A DNA stretch of 64,000 nt from Pseudomonas citrullilanati (lineage in GTDB: Bacteria > Pseudomonadota > Gammaproteobacteria > Pseudomonadales > Pseudomonadaceae), in NCBI RefSeq assembly GCF_030580855.1, contig NZ_JAUQOP010000027.1, positions 20,026-84,025 of the forward strand. Reading direction: 5' to 3'. The notes below the pieces were generated by a model, which had not been told where the DNA came from, made no database searches, and was given only the letters and a program-made list of their open reading frames with translations. Positions 8,159-18,961 of this stretch are shown here, piece by piece. A program made the translations under genes and the position numbers. The stretch's first letter is position 1; every line of letters starts with the position of its first letter.

Positions 8159-8959
8159 ATGCCAGCTATTACCCTGACCACGCTGCAAGGTCTCAAGCAA
8201 AAAGGTGAGAAAATCACCATGCTGACCTGCTATGACGCAACCTTCGCCCACGCCTGCAACGAAGCCGGTGTCGAAGTGCTGCTGGTGGGCGATTCCCTCG
8301 GCATGGTGCTGCAAGGTCACGACAGCACGCTGCCGGTGACCACCGCCGAGATGGCCTATCACGTGGCCGCCGTCAAACGCGGTAACACCGATGCATTGAT
8401 CCTCGCCGACCTGCCGTTCATGGCCTACGCCACCCTCGAACAAACCATGACCAACAGCGCCCTGCTGATGCAGGCTGGCGCGCACATGGTCAAGATCGAA
8501 GGGGCCCTGTGGCTGGCGGACTCGATCCGGCTGCTGGCCGAACGTGGCATCCCGGTCTGCGCGCACTTGGGTTTGACGCCGCAAGCGGTGAACATCCTCG
8601 GCGGCTATAAGGTCCAGGGCCGCAATGAAAACCAGGCCCGCCAGATGCGCGCCGACGCCATTGCCCTGGAACAGGCCGGTGCGGCGATGCTGCTGCTCGA
8701 GTGCGTGCCCAGCGAGCTGGCCGAAGAAATCACCCAGGCGGTGAAGATCCCGGTGATCGGGATCGGCGCCGGCAGCGCCACCGACGGCCAGGTGCTGGTG
8801 CTGCACGACATGCTCGGCTTGTCGCTCACCGGCCGCTCGCCCAAGTTCGTGAAGAACTTCATGGCCGGGCAAACCACCATCCAGGCCGCCCTCGGCGCCT
8901 ACGTCGCCGAAGTGAAGGGCGCCACCTTCCCGGGCGCCGAACACGGATTCTCTGCATGA
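8159..8959 (+). CDS. panB: 3-methyl-2-oxobutanoate hydroxymethyltransferase
   Basis: PanB makes ketopantoate from alpha-ketoisovalerate and methylene-THF in the pantothenate/CoA pathway. The 266-residue TIM barrel starts MPAITLTTLQ and shows the metal-binding VLLVGDSLGMVLQG segment and the VKIEG and GIGAG motifs. I chose ATG 8159, preceded by GAAGAGGA; the upstream ATG at 8111 has no family-like residues. Its stop overlaps the panC start (ATGA). Confidence 0.97.
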   Translation: MPAITLTTLQGLKQKGEKITMLTCYDATFAHACNEAGVEVLLVGDSLGMVLQGHDSTLPVTTAEMAYHVAAVKRGNTDALILADLPFMAYATLEQTMTNSALLMQAGAHMVKIEGALWLADSIRLLAERGIPVCAHLGLTPQAVNILGGYKVQGRNENQARQMRADAIALEQAGAAMLLLECVPSELAEEITQAVKIPVIGIGAGSATDGQVLVLHDMLGLSLTGRSPKFVKNFMAGQTTIQAALGAYVAEVKGATFPGAEHGFSA

Positions 8960-9816
8960 ACACCGTCAAGACCGTACGCGAACTGCGCGCTGCCGTGGCC
9001 CGCGCCCGCAGCGAAGGCAAGCGCATCGCCTTCGTGCCGACCATGGGCAACCTGCACAGCGGCCACGTGGCGCTGGTGACCAAGGCCGGGCAGCGGGCCG
9101 ACTTCGTGGTGGCGAGCATCTTCGTCAATCCGCTGCAGTTCGGCGCCGGCGAAGACCTGGACAAGTACCCGCGCACCCTGGTCGCCGACCAGGAGAAACT
9201 GCTCCAGGCCGGTTGCCACCTGCTGTTCGCTCCCAGCGTCGAGGAAATGTACCCCGACGGCATGGCCGGGCAGACCCGGGTCAGCGTGCCGCAATTGTCC
9301 GAAGGCCTGTGTGGCGCCAGTCGCCCCGGGCATTTCGAGGGCGTGGCGACGGTGGTCAGCAAGCTGTTCAACATGGTTCAGCCTGACATCGCGGTGTTTG
9401 GCCAGAAAGACTTCCAGCAACTGGCGGTGATCCGCGCACTGGTCCATGACTTGAACATGCCGATCCAGATCATCGGCGAACCCACCGTACGGGCCGACGA
9501 TGGCCTGGCGCTGTCGTCGCGCAATGGCTTCCTCAGTCCCGAGCAACGCACCACCGCCCCGGTGGTTTATCGTGGCCTGAGCCAGATCGCCGAAGCCATC
9601 CGGCAGGGGCAACGCGATTACCCCGCGTTGATCGCCGGGCAGCTCCAGCAACTCGAAGCCGCCGGCTTGCGCCCTGACTACCTGGAAATCCGTCACGCCC
9701 GGACCTTGCGCCCGGCCACGCCGGAGGACCGGGACCTGGTGATCCTGGTGGCCGCCTTCCTCGGGACCACGCGGTTGATCGACAACCTGCACCTGGATCT
9801 CGACGCCCCCGCCTGA
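8956..9816 (+). CDS. panC: Pantoate--beta-alanine ligase
   Basis: PanC condenses pantoate and beta-alanine with ATP to form pantothenate. The 286-residue protein has the nucleotidyltransferase motif MGNLHSGHVALV (HxGH), then VFGQKDFQQ and LSSRNGFLS, all typical. It is translationally coupled to panB through an ATGA overlap. panD, which would supply beta-alanine, is not downstream; a REP and pgi follow. Confidence 0.97.
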   Translation: MNTVKTVRELRAAVARARSEGKRIAFVPTMGNLHSGHVALVTKAGQRADFVVASIFVNPLQFGAGEDLDKYPRTLVADQEKLLQAGCHLLFAPSVEEMYPDGMAGQTRVSVPQLSEGLCGASRPGHFEGVATVVSKLFNMVQPDIAVFGQKDFQQLAVIRALVHDLNMPIQIIGEPTVRADDGLALSSRNGFLSPEQRTTAPVVYRGLSQIAEAIRQGQRDYPALIAGQLQQLEAAGLRPDYLEIRHARTLRPATPEDRDLVILVAAFLGTTRLIDNLHLDLDAPA

Positions 9817-9842
9817 CCCTGCGCAAACCCGGTAGGAAAAGA

Positions 9843-9939
9843 CCTGTGGGAGCAAAGCTTGCTCGCGATAGCGATCTGACAGTCGATCCAGATGTGAATG
9901 TGACGGCGGCGTTCGCGAGCTAGCTTTGCTCCCACAAGG
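9843..9939 (+). repeat. REPIN (GTGGGAGCAAAGC type) between panC and pgi
   Basis: GTGGGAGCAAAGCTTGCTCGCGA is mirrored by TCGCGAGCTAGCTTTGCTCCCAC, with about 45 bases between. The remainder of the 368-base gap (9940-10184) is the pgi leader; I see no gene and no confident promoter in it. Confidence 0.85.
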
Positions 9940-10184
9940 CTTGCGCTCACCGTTGATCAGCAATGTCCCCTGCGCTTCCGTCTGTCGGACCGTGCCCGCC
10001 CCTGCTGTATAAAAAAGTACCGGGAAACTGTCTGACAAAGCCGAGACAGATCGCAACGCGAGGTTTACTGTAGTCGCCCTGCGTTTGGCGATCGTGTCGA
10101 TGCAGGGTCCGGACGCCCGTCCCATGTCGCGCCGGAATTTTTAGTGTACAAAAGGTCGTTCAAGTAAAAAGGAAACCCGCAGCG

Positions 10185-11849
10185 ATGGCGTATTACCGAA
10201 CCCCTCATGACGTGACCGCTCTGCCCGCCTGGCAAGCGCTGAATGACCACCGCAAAGCCATGCAGGATTTCAGCATGCGCGAAGCGTTCAATGCCGATCC
10301 GCAGCGTTTCAACCAATTCACCCTGTCGAGCTGCGGCCTGTTTCTCGACTACTCGAAAAACCTGATCAACGCCCAGACCCGCGACCTGCTGGTAGGCCTG
10401 GCCAACGAAGTCGACCTCCAGGGCGCGATCAAGGCGCTGTTCGAAGGCGAGATCGTCAACTCGTCCGAAGGTCGCCCGGCCCTGCACACCGCCCTGCGCC
10501 GTCCAGTCGGCGACAAGCTGTCGGTCAACGGCGTCAACGTGATGCCCGAAGTGCACAAGGTGTTGAACCAGATCACCGACCTGGTAGGCCGCATCCACGA
10601 CGGCCTGTGGCGTGGCTACACCGAGAAGCCGATCACCGACGTGGTGAACATCGGCATCGGTGGCTCGTTCCTCGGCCCGCAACTGGTGTCCGAGGCCCTG
10701 CTGTCCTATACCCACAAGGGCGTGCGTTGCCACTACCTGGCAAACATCGACGGCAGCGAGTTCCATGAACTGACCATGAAGCTGCGCGCCGAGACCACGT
10801 TGTTCATCGTCTCGTCGAAATCCTTCAGCACCCTCGAAACCCTGAAGAACGCCCAGGCCGCTCGCGCCTGGTACCTTGCCCAGGGTGGCTCCGAGGCCGA
10901 GCTGTATCGCCACTTCATCGCCGTTTCGAGCAACAACGCCGCCGCGGTGGCCTTCGGCATCCGCGAAGAGAACATTTTCCCGATGTGGGACTGGGTGGGC
11001 GGGCGCTATTCGCTGTGGTCGGCCATCGGCCTGCCGATCGCCCTGGCCATCGGCATGTCGAACTTCAAGGAATTGCTCTCCGGGGCCTATTCCATGGACC
11101 AGCATTTCCAGAGCGCACCATTCGAACAGAACATGCCGGTGCTGCTGGCGCTGCTGGGGGTGTGGTACGGCAACTTCTGGGGCGCGCAAAGCCACGCGAT
11201 CCTGCCGTACGACCATTACCTGCGCAACATCACCAAGCACTTGCAGCAACTGGACATGGAGTCCAACGGCAAGAGCGTGCGCCAGGACGGCACCCCCGTG
11301 TCCACCGACACCGGGCCGGTGATCTGGGGCGGCGTCGGCTGCAACGGCCAGCACGCCTATCACCAGTTGTTGCACCAGGGCACGCAACTGATCCCGGCCG
11401 ACTTCATCGTGCCGATCGTCAGCTTCAACCCGGTCGCCGACCACCACCAGTGGCTGTACGCCAACTGCCTGTCCCAGAGCCAGGCACTGATGCTGGGCAA
11501 GACCCGCGCCGAAGCCGAAGCCGAGCTGCGGGACAAGGGCGCGAGCGAAGAAGAAGTGCAGAAACTGGCGTCCCACAAGGTGATCCCGGGCAACCGTCCG
11601 AGCAATACCCTGGTGGTCGAGCGCATCAGCCCACGGCGCCTGGGTGCGCTGGTGGCGTTGTATGAACACAAGGTGTTCGTGCAAAGCGTGGTCTGGGGCA
11701 TCAACGCCTTCGACCAGTGGGGCGTGGAGCTGGGCAAGGAGCTGGGCAAGGGTGTCTACAACCGCCTGGTGGGCAGCGAAGAAACCCCGGCCGAAGACGC
11801 TTCGACCCAGGGCCTGATCAACTACTTCCGCGGGCGTCATCGCGGCTGA
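10185..11849 (+). CDS. pgi: Glucose-6-phosphate isomerase
   Basis: Pgi interconverts glucose-6-phosphate and fructose-6-phosphate. The 554-residue protein carries the family segments VNIGIGGSFLGPQLVSEAL (substrate phosphate site), FIVSSKSFSTLETL and GNRPSNTLV. AAAAAGGAAAC precedes ATG 10185 as ribosome binding site. It has its own REP-bounded leader and is probably transcribed alone. Confidence 0.97.
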   Translation: MAYYRTPHDVTALPAWQALNDHRKAMQDFSMREAFNADPQRFNQFTLSSCGLFLDYSKNLINAQTRDLLVGLANEVDLQGAIKALFEGEIVNSSEGRPALHTALRRPVGDKLSVNGVNVMPEVHKVLNQITDLVGRIHDGLWRGYTEKPITDVVNIGIGGSFLGPQLVSEALLSYTHKGVRCHYLANIDGSEFHELTMKLRAETTLFIVSSKSFSTLETLKNAQAARAWYLAQGGSEAELYRHFIAVSSNNAAAVAFGIREENIFPMWDWVGGRYSLWSAIGLPIALAIGMSNFKELLSGAYSMDQHFQSAPFEQNMPVLLALLGVWYGNFWGAQSHAILPYDHYLRNITKHLQQLDMESNGKSVRQDGTPVSTDTGPVIWGGVGCNGQHAYHQLLHQGTQLIPADFIVPIVSFNPVADHHQWLYANCLSQSQALMLGKTRAEAEAELRDKGASEEEVQKLASHKVIPGNRPSNTLVVERISPRRLGALVALYEHKVFVQSVVWGINAFDQWGVELGKELGKGVYNRLVGSEETPAEDASTQGLINYFRGRHRG

Positions 11850-11883
11850 TCGTACCCCGCTCCCACAGCTCAGCGCTGAACCC

Positions 11884-12003
11884 TGTGGGAGCGCGCCTGG
11901 TGGGAGCAAAGCTTGCTCGCGATAGCGGTCTGATATCAACCTACCGTTGAATGTGACGACGTCGTCGCGAGCAAGCTTTGCTCCCACTAGGCTCGCTCCC
12001 ACA
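11884..12003 (+). repeat. Nested REP: a complete REPIN inside another REP palindrome
   Basis: Outer halves TGTGGGAGCGCGCCTG (11884-11899) and TAGGCTCGCTCCCACA (11988-12003) join into one REP hairpin when the inner element is removed. The inner REPIN (11900-11987) runs from GTGGGAGCAAAGCTTGCTCGCGA to its mirror ending GCTCCCAC. It lies between pgi and acs. Confidence 0.85.
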
Positions 12004-12060
12004 GTTGCTTTGTGCATGACTTGAACCCTCAGGCTACTCGGCGCATCTTTATGCTTGTCG

Positions 12061-12078
12061 CAAAAACAAGAATAAGGA
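12061..12078 (+). promoter_or_regulatory. A-rich Hfq/Crc target motif over the acs ribosome binding site
   Basis: CAAAAACAAGAATAAGGA contains overlapping AAnAAnAA units and ends in the probable Shine-Dalgarno AAGGA, seven bases before ATG 12085. Crc/Hfq represses translation by binding such motifs near start codons. Function here is inferred from the motif and its place. Confidence 0.65.
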
Positions 12079-12084
12079 TCCGTC

Positions 12085-14022
<1,938 letters not shown>

Positions 14023-14057
14023 GGCGGACAACTGGGTTCCCCCAGTGGCACCCAGCC

Positions 14058-14192
14058 CTGTGGCGAGGGGATTTATCCCCGCCGGGCTGCGCAGCAGCCC
14101 TAAAGCCTGACACCTCACAGTGTCAGTCAGATTTCGCTTGCAGAACCAAGGACTGCCGAGCAGTCCAGCGGGGATAAATCCCCTCGCCACAG
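14058..14192 (+). repeat. REPIN of a second class (GGGGATTTATCCCC type)
   Basis: CTGTGGCGAGGGGATTTATC is mirrored by GGGATAAATCCCCTCGCCAC with about 85 bases between, including CCGGGCTGCGCAGCAGCCC. The core differs from the GTGGGAGC family that dominates the window. It lies between acs and the methyltransferase gene. Confidence 0.82.
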
Positions 14193-14263
14193 TGCACCCA
14201 CAGGGACCACGCCAGCCATAACTGCTAAACTCCCGCGCCTCATTTCTCTAAGGCGCGCCCGGC

Positions 14264-15280
14264 ATGGCTTCCTTGAATCTGGCGCTGCGCGCCGCCCTCG
14301 ACCAGCGTCAGGACCTGCTCGGCCAGTTGCACCAGCAAGGCACCGACTGCTATCGCTTGTTCCACGGCAGCCAGGAAGGCGCGCCCGGCCTGACCGTCGA
14401 CCGCTACGGCCCGCAACTGCTGGTGCAGAGCTTCCACCAGCCACTGGAGCGCGAGGCCCTGTTGCAACTCCATGGGATCGTCAACGAGCACCTGGGCCTG
14501 GACACCCTGCTGGTCTACAACGACCGCTCCGGCGGCAATTCGCGCATCGACCGCCAGGACCCCGTCTACCCGGCCGATGAAGCCGCCCTGCAAGACCTGG
14601 TCGGTCATGAGTGGGGCCTGAATTACCGCGTGCGCGGGCGCCATGCCGGGCAAGACCCCTTGCTGTTCCTCGACCTGCGCAACGCCCGCGGCTGGGTCAA
14701 GGCGCACAGCCGGGGCAAGCGCGTACTGAATCTGTTCGCCTATACCTGCGGCGTCGGCTTGAGCGCGGCCGCCGGTGGGGCCCGGGAAGTCTGCAACCTC
14801 GACTTCGCCGAAGGGAACCTGGCCGTGGGCCGTGAGAATGGCTTGCTCAACCCGACCTTGCCGCCCATGACGTTCGTGCAGTCGGATTACTTCCCGGCGA
14901 TCCGCCAGCTGGCCGGCCTGCCCATCAGCCAGCGCCGCGGGCAGAAGCTGCCCAGCTATGTGCGCCTGGAACCACGTCAGTACGACCTGGTGCTGCTCGA
15001 TCCGCCCGCCTGGGCCAAGAGCGCCTTCGGTACGGTCGACCTGCTGCGTGATTACCAGAGCCTGCTGAAACCGGCGCTGCTGGCCACCGCCGAAGACGGC
15101 GTGCTGATCTGCTGCAACAACCTGGCGAAAGTGCCGATGGACGACTGGCGCGAGCAGGTGCTGCGCTGCGCGGAAAAGGCCGGCCGGCCGGTTCGGGAAT
15201 GGAGCGTGCTGACGCCCGGCAGCGATTTCCCCTCGATGGACAACCAGCCGCCGCTCAAGACGTTGATCCTGCAGCTTTGA
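14264..15280 (+). CDS. Class I SAM-dependent rRNA methyltransferase (RlmI/RlmK-like core)
   Basis: A 338-residue protein probably methylating 23S rRNA. The SAM-binding fold shows VLNLFAYTCGVGLSAAAGGA (motif I, about 153-172), an acidic residue in CNLDFAEGN, and the catalytic-type LLDPPAWAKS (about 244-253). The N-terminal PUA domain of E. coli RlmI is not evident, so it is not RlmI in the strict sense; the target position is unknown. It sits alone, with a REPIN upstream and the DUF748 gene 104 bases downstream. Confidence 0.85.
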   Translation: MASLNLALRAALDQRQDLLGQLHQQGTDCYRLFHGSQEGAPGLTVDRYGPQLLVQSFHQPLEREALLQLHGIVNEHLGLDTLLVYNDRSGGNSRIDRQDPVYPADEAALQDLVGHEWGLNYRVRGRHAGQDPLLFLDLRNARGWVKAHSRGKRVLNLFAYTCGVGLSAAAGGAREVCNLDFAEGNLAVGRENGLLNPTLPPMTFVQSDYFPAIRQLAGLPISQRRGQKLPSYVRLEPRQYDLVLLDPPAWAKSAFGTVDLLRDYQSLLKPALLATAEDGVLICCNNLAKVPMDDWREQVLRCAEKAGRPVREWSVLTPGSDFPSMDNQPPLKTLILQL

Positions 15281-15384
15281 ATTCGTCGCAATCCTACTGA
15301 AACAGCGGACAAATCTCATAAATCACAGTGGTTTCGGAACCGCAAACGCATGCCATACTCCAAGGCACTCCGAATTCACATCAG

Positions 15385-18330
15385 ATGAAGCCGCACATGC
15401 CCAAAGGATTGCTCCGCGCTCTCGGCGCCCTGTTGACCGCACTGGCCCTGTACAGCCTGTTGGGTTTCCTGATCCTGCCCGGTATCGCCTTGCGGATCGC
15501 CAATCAGCAGTTGGCCGAGCACGCCACGGTGCCCGCCCGGATCCAGCGGATCGAGCTCAATCCGTTCAGCCTCGAAGTGACCCTCTGGGGCCTGAGCATC
15601 GGTGAACCGGGCAAGGAGCAGATCGGCTTCGAACGGCTGTACGCCAACCTGCAGGTCGACAGCCTGTGGTCCGGCGCCCTGCACCTGGCCGACATCGAGC
15701 TCGACAAGCCCAGGACCGAAGTGGTGTTCGCCAAGGACGGCCAGTTGAACCTGCTGGGCCTGTTCAAGCTGCCGGCCAGCGAGCCGACTCCGGCCGACCC
15801 CGAGGCCAAGCCATTTCCACTGCGCGTCGACCGGATCAAGCTGGCCAGCGGCTACGTGCACTTCCAGGACCTGCGCCCCAGCGAGCCGATCGAATTCCTC
15901 TACGACGCCCTCGACTTCGAACTGAAGAACCTCAGCACCCTGCCCGACGACAGCGCCGACATGACCCTGGTGGCCGTCGGCCCTGGCGGCGGCCGCGTCG
16001 ATTGGACCGGCAACTTCAGCCTCACGCCGATCGCCTCCGAAGGCAAGCTCAAGATCACCGACGGCCAGATGAAAGCCTTCTGGCCCTATGTCCGCGACGC
16101 CGTGCCGCTGGTGCTGGAAAACGGCGTGCTGAACGTCAGCACCGACTACACGCTCAACCTGGCCAAGGGCACCGAACTGCGCCTCGACAATGTCGCCGCC
16201 AGCGTCGCACCGTTCGCCATCAAGGCACCCGATGGCCGGCCATTGGCCCGGCTCGAACGCCTGGACGTCAGCGACACCACGGTCGACCTGGCCAAGCAGC
16301 AAGTGGTGGTGGGCAAGATCCGCAGCCAGAAGCTTGAAACCTGGGCCGCTCGCGAGGCGGACGGGCAACTCGACTGGCAGAAACTCTTCGCCAGCCAACC
16401 GGCCAAGCCACAGGCCAAGGCCGAACCCGCGTCCGCCCCCGCCGCGGCCGATTCGCCGAAAGCCGAACCCGCTGCCCCCGGCAAACCCTGGCAGGTGCTG
16501 CTCAAAGACGTGCAACTGCGCAATTACCAGGTGCACCTGGCCGACCGTCAGGCACAACCTGCCGTGGCACTGGAAGTCGGCCCGCTGAACCTGGACCTGC
16601 AGAACTACGACACCCTCAACGGCTCGCCCTTCAGCCTCAAGCTGGATACCGGCGTGGGCAAGCAAGGCAAGATCCTCGCTGACGGCGAAGTCAACCTGAA
16701 CCCCATCAGCGCCCGGCTCAAGGTCAAGACCCAGGACATCGACCTGCGGGTCGCCCAGTCGTACATCAACCCGTTCATACGCCTGGAACTGCGCTCCGGG
16801 ATGCTCGGCAGCGACCTGGCGGTGGACCTCAAGAGCACCGAGCCGCTGGCCTTCGCCGTGACCGGCCGCGCCCAGGTCGATCAATTGCACACCCTCGACA
16901 CCCTCAAGACCCGGGACTTCGTCAAGTGGCAGAGCCTGGTCCTCGAAGGCCTCGACTACCAGCACGGCGACCGCCTGTCCATCGACAAGGTGAACCTGTT
17001 CCAACCCTATGCGCGCTTCATGATCAACGACGACCGCACCACCAACGTCGATGACCTGCTGATCCCGCAACCGGCCGAGGGCTCGACGAAAACCACGGCG
17101 GCCAAGCCGGCCTCCCAGGACAAACCGCTGGGCATCCACATTGGCGGCATCGCCATCAACGACGGCTCGGCCAACTTCGCCGACTTCAGCCTGACGCCGA
17201 ACTTCGCCACGGCCATCCAGCAGCTCAACGGCCAGATCGGCACCATCGACAGCCGCGAAGTCAAGCCGGCCAGCGTGGACGTCAAGGGCAAGGTCGACCG
17301 CTATGCGCCGGTGACCATCAAGGGTGCGCTCAACCCCTTCGACCCGATGGCCAGCCTCGACATCGCCACCAGTTTCAAACGGGTCGAACTGACCACCCTG
17401 ACCCCTTACTCCGGTAAGTTCGCCGGCTACCGCATCCGCAAGGGCCGGCTCAACCTGGACCTGCATTACCGGATCACCAAGGGCCAGCTCCAGGCTGAAA
17501 ACAAGGTGGTGGTGGAGCAATTGCAACTCGGCGAAAAAGTCGACAGCCCGGACGCCGTGAGCCTGCCGCTGAAGCTGGCCGTCGCGCTGTTGAAAGACTC
17601 CGAAGGGAAGATTTCCATCGAGCTGCCGGTCACCGGCAACCTCAACGACCCGCAGTTCAGCGTCATGCCGATTGTCTGGCAGACCCTGCGCAACCTGGTG
17701 GTACGCGCCGCACAGGCACCGTTCAAGCTCATCGGCGGGCTGGTGTCCGGTGGCGGTTCGGAAGACCTCGGCAGCGTGGCATTCGCCCCGGGCTCCAGCG
17801 ACTTGAGCAAAGAGAGCGAGGGCGTGCTGCTCAAGCTTTCCGAAGCCCTGGGCAAGCGTCCGGAACTGCGCCTGGAGATCGAAGGCACCGCCGCCGAAAG
17901 CAGCGACGGCCCGCTGCTGGCGGCCCAGCGCCTGGAACGTGAATACCAGTACAACTACTACAAGATGCTCCAGCGCCGTGGCGACAAGGTGCCGGCCCAG
18001 GCTTCGCTGTTGCAGGTGCCCGAGGATGAAAAGGCACCGTTGCTCGAAGGCATCTACCGTACCCGCCTCAAGACCCAGCCACCGGCCGAATGGGCACAAC
18101 TGGACAAGAAGGCGCGCACCGACAAGCTGCGCGAAAGCGTGATCAAGTTCTGGAGCGGCAGTGACGTGTTGCTGCGCCAACTGGGGCAAGAGCGGGCCGG
18201 TAGCATCAAGGACTTCCTGGTGGACAAGGGCCGCCTGGCCGACGACCGCGTCTACTTCATCGACGCCAGCCTCGGCCAGGCCGAGAGTGACGGCCGGGTG
18301 ATCACCCCTATGCATTTGGATGCCGAATAA
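15385..18330 (+). CDS. DUF748 (AsmA-like) envelope protein
   Basis: A 981-residue protein with an N-terminal signal anchor (hydrophobic about residues 11-33, after MKPHMPKGLLRAL) and a long repetitive beta-rich body resembling AsmA/DUF748 proteins, which are thought to bridge the periplasm and affect lipid transport or outer membrane integrity. An Ala/Pro/Lys-rich linker lies at about 350-373. Near the C-terminus FAPGSSDLSKESEGVLLKLSEAL resembles an OmpA-type peptidoglycan-binding segment. ATG 15385 is chosen; ATG 15397 (MPKGLL) is possible. The DUF2845 gene starts two bases after the stop. The role is not known from sequence alone. Confidence 0.85.
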   Translation: MKPHMPKGLLRALGALLTALALYSLLGFLILPGIALRIANQQLAEHATVPARIQRIELNPFSLEVTLWGLSIGEPGKEQIGFERLYANLQVDSLWSGALHLADIELDKPRTEVVFAKDGQLNLLGLFKLPASEPTPADPEAKPFPLRVDRIKLASGYVHFQDLRPSEPIEFLYDALDFELKNLSTLPDDSADMTLVAVGPGGGRVDWTGNFSLTPIASEGKLKITDGQMKAFWPYVRDAVPLVLENGVLNVSTDYTLNLAKGTELRLDNVAASVAPFAIKAPDGRPLARLERLDVSDTTVDLAKQQVVVGKIRSQKLETWAAREADGQLDWQKLFASQPAKPQAKAEPASAPAAADSPKAEPAAPGKPWQVLLKDVQLRNYQVHLADRQAQPAVALEVGPLNLDLQNYDTLNGSPFSLKLDTGVGKQGKILADGEVNLNPISARLKVKTQDIDLRVAQSYINPFIRLELRSGMLGSDLAVDLKSTEPLAFAVTGRAQVDQLHTLDTLKTRDFVKWQSLVLEGLDYQHGDRLSIDKVNLFQPYARFMINDDRTTNVDDLLIPQPAEGSTKTTAAKPASQDKPLGIHIGGIAINDGSANFADFSLTPNFATAIQQLNGQIGTIDSREVKPASVDVKGKVDRYAPVTIKGALNPFDPMASLDIATSFKRVELTTLTPYSGKFAGYRIRKGRLNLDLHYRITKGQLQAENKVVVEQLQLGEKVDSPDAVSLPLKLAVALLKDSEGKISIELPVTGNLNDPQFSVMPIVWQTLRNLVVRAAQAPFKLIGGLVSGGGSEDLGSVAFAPGSSDLSKESEGVLLKLSEALGKRPELRLEIEGTAAESSDGPLLAAQRLEREYQYNYYKMLQRRGDKVPAQASLLQVPEDEKAPLLEGIYRTRLKTQPPAEWAQLDKKARTDKLRESVIKFWSGSDVLLRQLGQERAGSIKDFLVDKGRLADDRVYFIDASLGQAESDGRVITPMHLDAE

Positions 18331-18331
18331 G

Positions 18332-18628
18332 ATGAAACCCTGGTACGGGCTCAGCCTGGGTCTATTGCTCGCCGCCGGCCAGGCCTTGGCGGCTGATACG
18401 CTGCGGTGCGGCAGCCAGTTGATCAGCGTCGGCGACCGTTCCAGCGAAGTGTTGCAGAAGTGCGGGCAGCCTGCGGCGCGGGATGACCTGGGCTACAAGC
18501 GCAGTGTCAATCGCCGCGAGGAATACCCCGTGGAAGAATGGACCTACGGCCCCAACAGCGGCATGTACCAGTACCTGCGTTTCGAGGGGAATCGACTGGT
18601 GCAGATCACCAGCAAGCGCGGGCGCTGA
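18332..18628 (+). CDS. DUF2845 secreted protein
   Basis: A 98-residue protein with a signal peptide (MKPWYGLSLGLLLAAGQALA, cleavage before ADTLRC). The mature part has two Cys (RCGSQ and QKCGQP), possibly a disulfide, and ends with a positively charged tail. It matches the DUF2845 family by its ISVGDRSSEVLQKCGQP segment; no function is known. The start lies two bases after the DUF748 stop, so the two are coupled. Confidence 0.85.
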   Translation: MKPWYGLSLGLLLAAGQALAADTLRCGSQLISVGDRSSEVLQKCGQPAARDDLGYKRSVNRREEYPVEEWTYGPNSGMYQYLRFEGNRLVQITSKRGR

Positions 18629-18670
18629 CCGAGTCACTAGTCAATAGCGGCATGTGTGTTGGTCGTGCCG

Positions 18671-18757
18671 CCGCCTTCGCGAGCAGGCTCGCTCCCGGTG
18701 GACCGAGGTTCTTCGGGCACAATGCATTTAAATGTGGGAACGAGCCGGCTCGCGAAA
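18671..18757 (+). repeat. REP pair (degenerate)
   Basis: TCGCGAGCAGGCTCGCTCCC (18677-18696) is followed, in inverted orientation, by TGTGGGAACGAGCCGGCTCG (18733-18752). Several mismatches to the consensus suggest an old copy. The surrounding 333-base gap (18629-18961) also holds the hairpins at 18822-18880 and no supported gene. Confidence 0.75.
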
Positions 18758-18821
18758 AGGACAACCCGGTTTCCCAGACTGGCCCACAACTTTAATCCGC
18801 AATTTCCTCACCCGGAATAGA

Positions 18822-18853
18822 ACAGGCCCCCGGCACGAGTGCCGAGGGCCTGT
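18822..18853 (-). terminator. Hairpin downstream of the BON-domain gene
   Basis: ACAGGCCC and GGGCCTGT pair around an inner CGGCAC/GTGCCG stem. On the minus strand it is followed by TCTATTCC, a weak T-rich stretch. A second small hairpin (GGCCAC/GTGGCC) lies just upstream at 18856-18874. Confidence 0.6.
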
Positions 18854-18961
18854 AATGGCCACGTCCGTGTGGCCTTCGCATGAACTCCAAAAGCAACGGC
18901 CGGCGTATGACTCAGCCCGCTTGCCGTGCCTTCTCCCGGTCCAGGCGAGAAGTCTTGAGCC

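Noticed and set aside
10100..10184. Crc/Hfq motif in the pgi leader
   Set aside because: CAAGTAAAAAGGAAA is A-rich but does not give a clean AAnAAnAA.
7819..12003. Possible CRISPR array from repeated GTGGGAGC sequences
   Set aside because: The repeats are inverted pairs scattered between genes with no regular spacers and no cas genes; they are REPs.
15376..18315. 979-codon antisense frame to the DUF748 gene
   Set aside because: Complementary to a well-supported gene with signal anchor; its product has no recognisable domain and Gly/Val/Asp/Gln bias typical of shadows.
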